Assembly (NCBI RefSeq): GCF_020622265.1
Contig: NZ_JACNMQ010000001.1
Location: forward strand, 310,001-374,000
Length of the DNA: 64,000 nucleotides
Direction: 5' to 3'
From: Halomonas sp. M20
GTDB taxonomy: Bacteria; Pseudomonadota; Gammaproteobacteria; Pseudomonadales; Halomonadaceae
This document shows positions 59,430 to 64,000 of the stretch, in pieces (within the stretch, counting starts at the first letter, position 1; each line of letters opens with the position of its first letter). A program made the position numbers and the translations under genes. Under the pieces are notes generated by a model. The model searched no databases. It saw only the letters and a program-made list of their open reading frames with translations, and was not told the DNA's origin.

Positions 59430-59669
59430 ATGATGATTGCCGAACTGATCGATGATGATGACTTTCGAGCGCAGCTGGTAGGCTTGGGTGTTGCCATCCC
59501 TGCCGATGCAAGCCCAGAGGAATGCGCTCGCATAACCTTGCATCAGCACATCCAAGGCGGGGTGCCCGGCTTGCAGGCGCTGGTCGACGAGCTGATCAGC
59601 AAGACCGATATACTGCTGCCTGAGGTGCGTCAAGTCATCGAGCGTTTCTTGCTACCGGCACTTCGTTAA
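59430..59669 (+). CDS. Small hypothetical protein downstream of etfB
   Basis: A 79-residue acidic, helical protein I do not recognise (MMIAELIDDDDFRAQLVGLG start; VPGLQALVDELISKTD; VIERFLLPALR end). AAGGTG lies upstream of the ATG. It has no cysteines, signal peptide or membrane segment. It follows etfB by 51 bases on the same strand and may be the last gene of the operon. It converges on the flavoprotein gene 17 bases away. Confidence 0.5.
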   Translation: MMIAELIDDDDFRAQLVGLGVAIPADASPEECARITLHQHIQGGVPGLQALVDELISKTDILLPEVRQVIERFLLPALR

Positions 59670-59686
59670 AGTCTCCAGGCACTTGG

Positions 59687-61738
59687 CTAAAGTCCCAGGG
59701 CCAGGCGCAACCCATCATAAACCGCCGCATGCACATTACGACTGGCGACCGCATCGCCGATGCGAAAGAGCTGGAAACGCCCCTGCGGGTTGGTGCGCTT
59801 GGCTTGTGGCGCATGGGCGATGAAAGCGTCGATATCCAGTTCACCGCCATTGCTCGATAAGGGTTTCAGCGCAAAATAGAGCTCATCCAGCGGGGCGGTG
59901 CCATGCTCGACGATGACTCGATCAACGCTTAGCGTTTGCAGCGTGTCGCTGCAGTAAGGGCTGGTCAGTGACGCTTGCAAGCCGTCAGGCGTAGATTCGA
60001 CCCGACGCAGGATGCGGTTGAGATGAATCTCCGCCCCGCCACGATCAAACGCCTGGAAGTATGCAGGGAAGTTGGTGCCGCCGACTTCGATACCCAGGGT
60101 GCGCTCGGGGGTGGCGATATGGACATGAGCGCCATGCGTGATCAGATGCTCTGCGGCGGAAAGAGCGGGGTGGCCACCGTGATCGTCGAACACCAGAACC
60201 CGCTCGCCGGCGTGTATCGGGTCCGCCAGGGCGTCCCAGCTTGACTGTACCAGCGGCTCGCCGCTTTCCAACTGCGGATGTACCTGGGGCAAGCCGCCGG
60301 TGGCGAGGATCACCACGTCGGGTTCGAGCGCCAGGACGTCCTCGGCCTCGGCGTAGCAGTTGAACTGTAGCGTCGTGCCCAGGCGCTGGCATTCGGCGAG
60401 CCGCCATTCGGTGATGCCGAGCATTTCGCGACGCCGCTCGAGCAGGCTGGCGATGCGCACCTGACCGCCGGCCACGTCGTTGGCCTCGAGTAGGGTGACG
60501 CGATGGCCGCGCTCGGCGCTGGCGCGTGCCGCTTCGAGCCCTGCGGGGCCGGCGCCGACTACCACCACATGACGTGGCGCGTCGACGTCTCGGGCAATCA
60601 CATGGGGCAGGCTTTCCTCGCGACCGGTGGCCGGATTATGGATGCAGTAGGCGGCACCGTTTTCGTAGATGCCGTCGATGCAGTAGCCGGCCCCCACGCA
60701 AGGGCGAATGCGTTCCTCCTCGCCGGATTCGATCAGTGCGGCGATATTCGGCTCGGCCATGTGGGCGCGAACCATCCCCACCAGATCGAGTAGGCCTTCG
60801 CGAATGGCATAGCGCGCCGTGGCCACGTCATTGATGCGTGAAGCATGCAATACCGGAAGTCCGGTGGCGCGCTTCACCTCCCCGACGAACGCCAGATGCG
60901 GCGCGGTGGCGGCGCCCATGTTGGGGATCACCTCGGCCAATCCCGCATCAGAGTCGATGTGGCCACGAATCACGTTGAGGAAATCGATGGCCCCGCCTTG
61001 CTCGAGCAACCGGCAGACCTCCAGCCCCTCGTCGCGTCCTAGACCATGGGGCAACAGCTCATCGACCACCAGGCGGATGCCGACGAGGAACTCGGGGCCG
61101 ACCGCGGCGCGCACGGCGTCGATGACCATCAGCGGGAAGCGCAGGCGGTTGGTAAGCTCGCCGCCCCAGGCGTCGTCGCGACGATTGGTCCAGGGCGACA
61201 GGAAACCGTCGAAGAAATGGCCGTAGGCCTCGATCTCGATGCCGTCGAGCCCGGCGGCTTGGCAGCGCGCGGCGCCGTCGGCGTAGGCTTTGGCGATACG
61301 CTCAAGGTCGTGTTTCTCTGCGACCTTGGGAAAGGCACGATGGGCGGGCTCGCGCAGCCCCGAAGCGGCAATCACCGGCAGCCAGTCGCCGGCGTTGTAG
61401 CGGGTGCGCCGGCCCAAGTGCGTGACCTGGCACATGATCGCGCAATCGTAGTGGTGTACGGCGTCGGCGAGCTCACTGAGCCAGGGAACGATTTCGTCCT
61501 TGTACAGCAGCAGGTTGCCGAAAGCAGGTGGGCTGTCCGGCGCGACCACTGCGCTGCCGCCGACCATGGTCATTGCCATGCCGCCCCGGGCCTTGGCCTC
61601 ATGGTAAAGACGATAGCGCCCCTTGGGCATGCCGTCTTCGGAGTAAGCCGGTTCGTGAGCGGCGCTGACGATGCGGTTCTTGAGGGTCAGATTGCCAAGG
61701 GAAAAGGGCTGCAGCAGCGGATCGCGAGAGGCGCTCAT
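59687..61738 (-). CDS. Second DgcA/StcD-like FMN oxidoreductase, downstream of gbcA
   Basis: A 683-residue TMADH-type flavoprotein, a paralogue of DgcA in this window with the same domain order. The barrel starts NLTLKNRIVSAAHEPAY, the active-site region reads AYGHFFDGFLSPWTNRRDD with WGGELTNR, the cluster segment is CVGAGYCIDG with AYCIHNPATGRE (second Cys again Ala), and the pyridine-nucleotide domain reads VVVVGAGPAGLEAARAS near 391. It lies 220 bases downstream of gbcA on the same strand. An N-methyl demethylase for another betaine such as stachydrine, or a second dimethylglycine enzyme, is plausible. Substrate is not determinable. Confidence 0.82.
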   Translation of the reverse strand: MSASRDPLLQPFSLGNLTLKNRIVSAAHEPAYSEDGMPKGRYRLYHEAKARGGMAMTMVGGSAVVAPDSPPAFGNLLLYKDEIVPWLSELADAVHHYDCAIMCQVTHLGRRTRYNAGDWLPVIAASGLREPAHRAFPKVAEKHDLERIAKAYADGAARCQAAGLDGIEIEAYGHFFDGFLSPWTNRRDDAWGGELTNRLRFPLMVIDAVRAAVGPEFLVGIRLVVDELLPHGLGRDEGLEVCRLLEQGGAIDFLNVIRGHIDSDAGLAEVIPNMGAATAPHLAFVGEVKRATGLPVLHASRINDVATARYAIREGLLDLVGMVRAHMAEPNIAALIESGEEERIRPCVGAGYCIDGIYENGAAYCIHNPATGREESLPHVIARDVDAPRHVVVVGAGPAGLEAARASAERGHRVTLLEANDVAGGQVRIASLLERRREMLGITEWRLAECQRLGTTLQFNCYAEAEDVLALEPDVVILATGGLPQVHPQLESGEPLVQSSWDALADPIHAGERVLVFDDHGGHPALSAAEHLITHGAHVHIATPERTLGIEVGGTNFPAYFQAFDRGGAEIHLNRILRRVESTPDGLQASLTSPYCSDTLQTLSVDRVIVEHGTAPLDELYFALKPLSSNGGELDIDAFIAHAPQAKRTNPQGRFQLFRIGDAVASRNVHAAVYDGLRLALGL

Positions 61739-61845
61739 CGGGGGACTCCAGGCAAGAATAGCGCAAGTTTCTCGGGGCTAATCCGTTGATAGGCCGTATC
61801 GGAGGCGCTGTGAACCCTTCCTTGGGCGCTACTTTTGCCATCTGA

Positions 61846-61861
61846 CCGCCATGGATGGCGG
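61846..61861. other. Small hairpin between gbcA and the DgcA paralogue
   Basis: CCGCCA-TGGA-TGGCGG, a perfect 6-bp stem in the 220-base gap. There is no T-run. It may be an mRNA processing or stability element. Nothing else was recognised in the gap. Confidence 0.3.
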
Positions 61862-61958
61862 AAATGCCGGAATTGTATGGAACATTTTCCAGCCATGGCA
61901 AAAGACCTCCTCCTCGGCCTATCTCCGGCGCCCCTTGTTGTGTCCAGTTGCGCTTGAG

Positions 61959-63242
61959 CTAGCCTCTGGCCAGGCGCAGCGAAGGCGCTTCGTCATCAAG
62001 ATTTTCCAGCATGCGCTCGCTGTACCAGTCAACGAAATCGATCACACCGAACTCGAAGCTCTTGGAGTAGGGGCCGGGCTGATAGGCCACGGAGTTGATG
62101 CCGCGCTGATTGTCCTCGGTGATACGCCGATCCTGCAGATTGGTGGCATCCCATACCTTGCGCATCTCTACCGGGTCATAATCGATGCCTTCCACCGCAT
62201 CCTTGTGTACCAGCCATTTAGTAGTCACCAGGGTCTGCTGCGGGCCCAGTGGCAGGATGCGGAACACAACGCCGTGATCCGCCATGAAGTGGTTCCAGGA
62301 GTTGGGCAGATGCAGAATGCGCAGCGCCCCCATTTCCGAATCCGTCATGTCCCCCATCAGCTTCTTGCAAGCCGGTTGGCCGTCCAGGGTCATGGAGCTG
62401 GTGCCATCCTTCAGCGGGGTGCGGGTCAGACGATTCTGACGGCCGAAAAACTGCAGCTGCCAGGCCGCGGCCAGCTTATCCCACTTGTCACGCATGCGGG
62501 CAACCTGGGCCTTGTAGGCCGGCGTAGCGCGCACGTCTTCCGTATCATCAAACTCTAGCAGCGAGTTCATCAGTTCCGGGTGAGAGCCGTTGCAGTGATA
62601 GCACTCGCGATTGTTCTCGACCACCAGCTTCCAGTTGGCCTCCTCGACGATGTGAGACTCCGCCGCTACCTTGACGTTGTCCATGTGGTGAGGCGCTAAA
62701 TAATGCTCGAGCTGGGCCAGGAACTCGCTGTTGTCCGCAGGTTCCTCGGCCAGACTGACGAAGATATAACCACCCGCGGTTGCTACATGAATGGGCTTTA
62801 GGCTGTAGTCGGCCGGATCGAATGCCTCGCCCATGTCGCCGGCGAACAGCAGGCGGCCATCCAGCTCGTAGGTCCACTGATGATAGGGACAAACCAGCTT
62901 GGCGACCTTGCCTTTTTCCGTGGCGCACAGTCGTGACCCACGATGGCGGCAGACGTTGTGGAAGCCGTGCACTGCGCCGTCGTTGCCACGCACGATGATG
63001 ATAGGGTTATCGCCGATCTGCAGGGTCATGAAGTTGCCCTTGGTGGGGACTTCACAGGTCATGCCCGCGAACAGCCACTCCTTCTCGAAGATTTCCTGCA
63101 TGTCCAGGGCATAGAGCCGGGCATCGTTGTAGAAAGGCTGGGGAAGCGAGAACTTGGGTGTGCGGTTGCTCAGTAGTTCAGCAGCCACATCTCGGGTCTC
63201 GGCCAGAGCATCGTTGATTTCTGCGCGGGCGATCAGGGTCAT
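61959..63242 (-). CDS. gbcA: Glycine betaine monooxygenase, Rieske oxygenase subunit
   Basis: A 427-residue Rieske non-heme iron oxygenase that removes one methyl of glycine betaine as formaldehyde, giving dimethylglycine, with electrons from GbcB. The Rieske [2Fe-2S] ligands are in CRHRGSRLC and CPYHQWTYELDG (about residues 98-125). The mononuclear iron His pair is in NNRECYHCNGSHPEL near 209. The C-terminal text (TTKWLVHKDAVEG, DQRRI-like DRRITEDNQRGINS) closely matches what I recall of Pseudomonas GbcA. It is transcribed opposite to gbcB and followed by the DgcA paralogue. Confidence 0.94.
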   Translation of the reverse strand: MTLIARAEINDALAETRDVAAELLSNRTPKFSLPQPFYNDARLYALDMQEIFEKEWLFAGMTCEVPTKGNFMTLQIGDNPIIIVRGNDGAVHGFHNVCRHRGSRLCATEKGKVAKLVCPYHQWTYELDGRLLFAGDMGEAFDPADYSLKPIHVATAGGYIFVSLAEEPADNSEFLAQLEHYLAPHHMDNVKVAAESHIVEEANWKLVVENNRECYHCNGSHPELMNSLLEFDDTEDVRATPAYKAQVARMRDKWDKLAAAWQLQFFGRQNRLTRTPLKDGTSSMTLDGQPACKKLMGDMTDSEMGALRILHLPNSWNHFMADHGVVFRILPLGPQQTLVTTKWLVHKDAVEGIDYDPVEMRKVWDATNLQDRRITEDNQRGINSVAYQPGPYSKSFEFGVIDFVDWYSERMLENLDDEAPSLRLARG

Positions 63243-63282
63243 GTCGGTAGTCCTCGTGCTTCGCCTATCGTTGTTATCCTAT

Positions 63283-63302
63283 ATCCGGTATAGGCACCGG
63301 AT
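63283..63302. promoter_or_regulatory. Perfect inverted repeat upstream of gbcA
   Basis: ATCCGGT-ATAGGC-ACCGGAT, 7-bp arms and 6-base spacer, 41-60 bases before the gbcA start. This is a natural place for an operator, possibly of GbdR or another regulator of betaine use. The remaining part of the 379-base gap (63303-63621) holds no convincing gene or terminator that I can name. Confidence 0.5.
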
Positions 63303-63621
63303 TTGCGCTGAGTGTGGAGGATGTTCCGATTGGGGAATTATCTACTGGCGACCTCCGATGATACGTCGACGACGCCGATGAAAAAGAACACTTTCTCCTG
63401 GGTTGGCCGGTCAGGTTGATGTCGCAGGGAGATAAGTGCTTTTAGTGGTCTTATAAATCACCTTATGCCGCGAAAGAGGATATTATCCTCATCATTGCGG
63501 TGGCCCATCGGAAACAAGATTGCTGGGTTGATCAAGGCAAAGCAGGGGGATCCACTCCTTCAGCCACCGGCAACAATAATCGTGGTTAGTGAACGTACAT
63601 CACTTAATAGGGGTGATCCCA

Positions 63622-64000
63622 ATGATCATGCGCTACTGCCAGAAATGGATGGTTTTCTGTCTTGCCATATTGCTCCTTTCTAGCCAGGTGTTTGCGGTGG
63701 ATCGGGTTCAAAGAGCAGAAGTCGCCAAGGAAAAGGCGGAGGCTTTGGAGCAGGCGGTTGCGACGGAAGGCAGTGACGTAAACCCTCCTGATTCCTTGAT
63801 CATTACCAAGCCAGGCGTACAGGCGGTCGATCCGACCGGGCGGGCCCCCTTGGATGATGCGATTACCTGCCTTGCCCGCTCTATCTACTGGGAGGCCCGC
63901 GGCGAAAGTGTTGAAGCTATGGAGGCCGTTGCCGATGTGGTGATCAATCGTCTGGCGCATGAAGGTTTCCCCGATACGGTATGCGAGGTGGTCAGGCAGG
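63622..64000 (+). CDS. Cell-wall hydrolase (SleB-type), 3' end beyond the window
   Basis: An open frame runs to the window edge without a stop (126 codons seen). It has a signal peptide (WMVFCLAILLLSSQVFA), a helical linker, and then LARSIYWEARGESVEAMEAV and VINRLAHEGFPDTVCEVV. These are the hallmark of the SleB/CwlJ hydrolase_2 family, with the catalytic Glu in YWEARGE. The family cleaves peptidoglycan. Product and length cannot be completed here. Confidence 0.85.
   Translation, partial: MIMRYCQKWMVFCLAILLLSSQVFAVDRVQRAEVAKEKAEALEQAVATEGSDVNPPDSLIITKPGVQAVDPTGRAPLDDAITCLARSIYWEARGESVEAMEAVADVVINRLAHEGFPDTVCEVVRQ

Noticed and set aside
63465-63683. 72-codon frame upstream of the cell-wall hydrolase
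   Set aside because: It overlaps the signal-peptide region of the better supported gene in another frame and has no family features.

Overview
The window reads as chromosome of a halophilic gammaproteobacterium of the Halomonas/Chromohalobacter type. The basis is inference from GC-rich coding sequence, Pseudomonas/Halomonas-like protein sequences, conserved blocks (lptD-surA-pdxA-rsmA-apaG-apaH; rpsU-dnaG-rpoD) and a full oxygen-dependent glycine betaine catabolic block. I saw no rRNA, tRNA, CRISPR array, phage or insertion sequence. Nearly all of the window is coding, and strands alternate in short operons.

Region 1 (1-7.9 kb): polyol use. A HAD phosphatase, a sorbitol-type SDR dehydrogenase, an FrcK-like kinase, a mannitol 2-dehydrogenase and a xylulokinase form one + strand operon. 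It converges on a fructokinase-pgi pair on the - strand. Together they would turn sorbitol, mannitol or arabitol into fructose or xylulose, then into hexose phosphates. The transporter is probably just outside the left edge.

Region 2 (8-29 kb): housekeeping. It holds coq7, speD, an OsmC protein, the murU-amgK peptidoglycan recycling pair, lptD-surA-pdxA-rsmA-apaG-apaH, glpE-cca, a nitronate monooxygenase, folK-folB, plsY, tsaD, and the macromolecular-synthesis operon rpsU-dnaG-rpoD with its internal terminator.

Region 3 (29-49.8 kb): serine, formaldehyde and formate metabolism, with regulators and envelope genes mixed in. It has a LysR regulator divergent from sdaA, a Crp-type regulator, frmA-fghA (glutathione-dependent formaldehyde oxidation), gbdR, mtgA, a stand-alone EAL protein, a DUF4174-DMT exporter pair, an lpxR-like gene, an RpiR regulator with an aminotransferase, a DUF4168 protein, and a two-gene NAD-dependent formate dehydrogenase whose beta subunit is a NuoE-NuoF fusion.

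Region 4 (49.8-63.2 kb): betaine demethylation. gbcB, an M19 dipeptidase-like gene, a PA5397-like gene, dgcA, dgcB and etfA/etfB-like genes run on the + strand, in the order I recall for PA5396-PA5401 of Pseudomonas aeruginosa. gbcA and a second DgcA-like flavoprotein run on the - strand. GbcAB and DgcAB release formaldehyde, which FrmA, FghA and the formate dehydrogenase can take to CO2. SdaA can take serine to pyruvate. GbdR is the expected activator. Sarcosine oxidase, glyA and purU are not in the window. A cell-wall hydrolase gene is cut by the right edge.

The least explained items are the M19-like protein lacking three of five expected metal ligands, two DgcA-type proteins lacking one cluster cysteine, a degenerate remnant of such a gene beside gbcB, four tandem repeats between frmA and fghA, and several well-formed inverted repeats at promoters.
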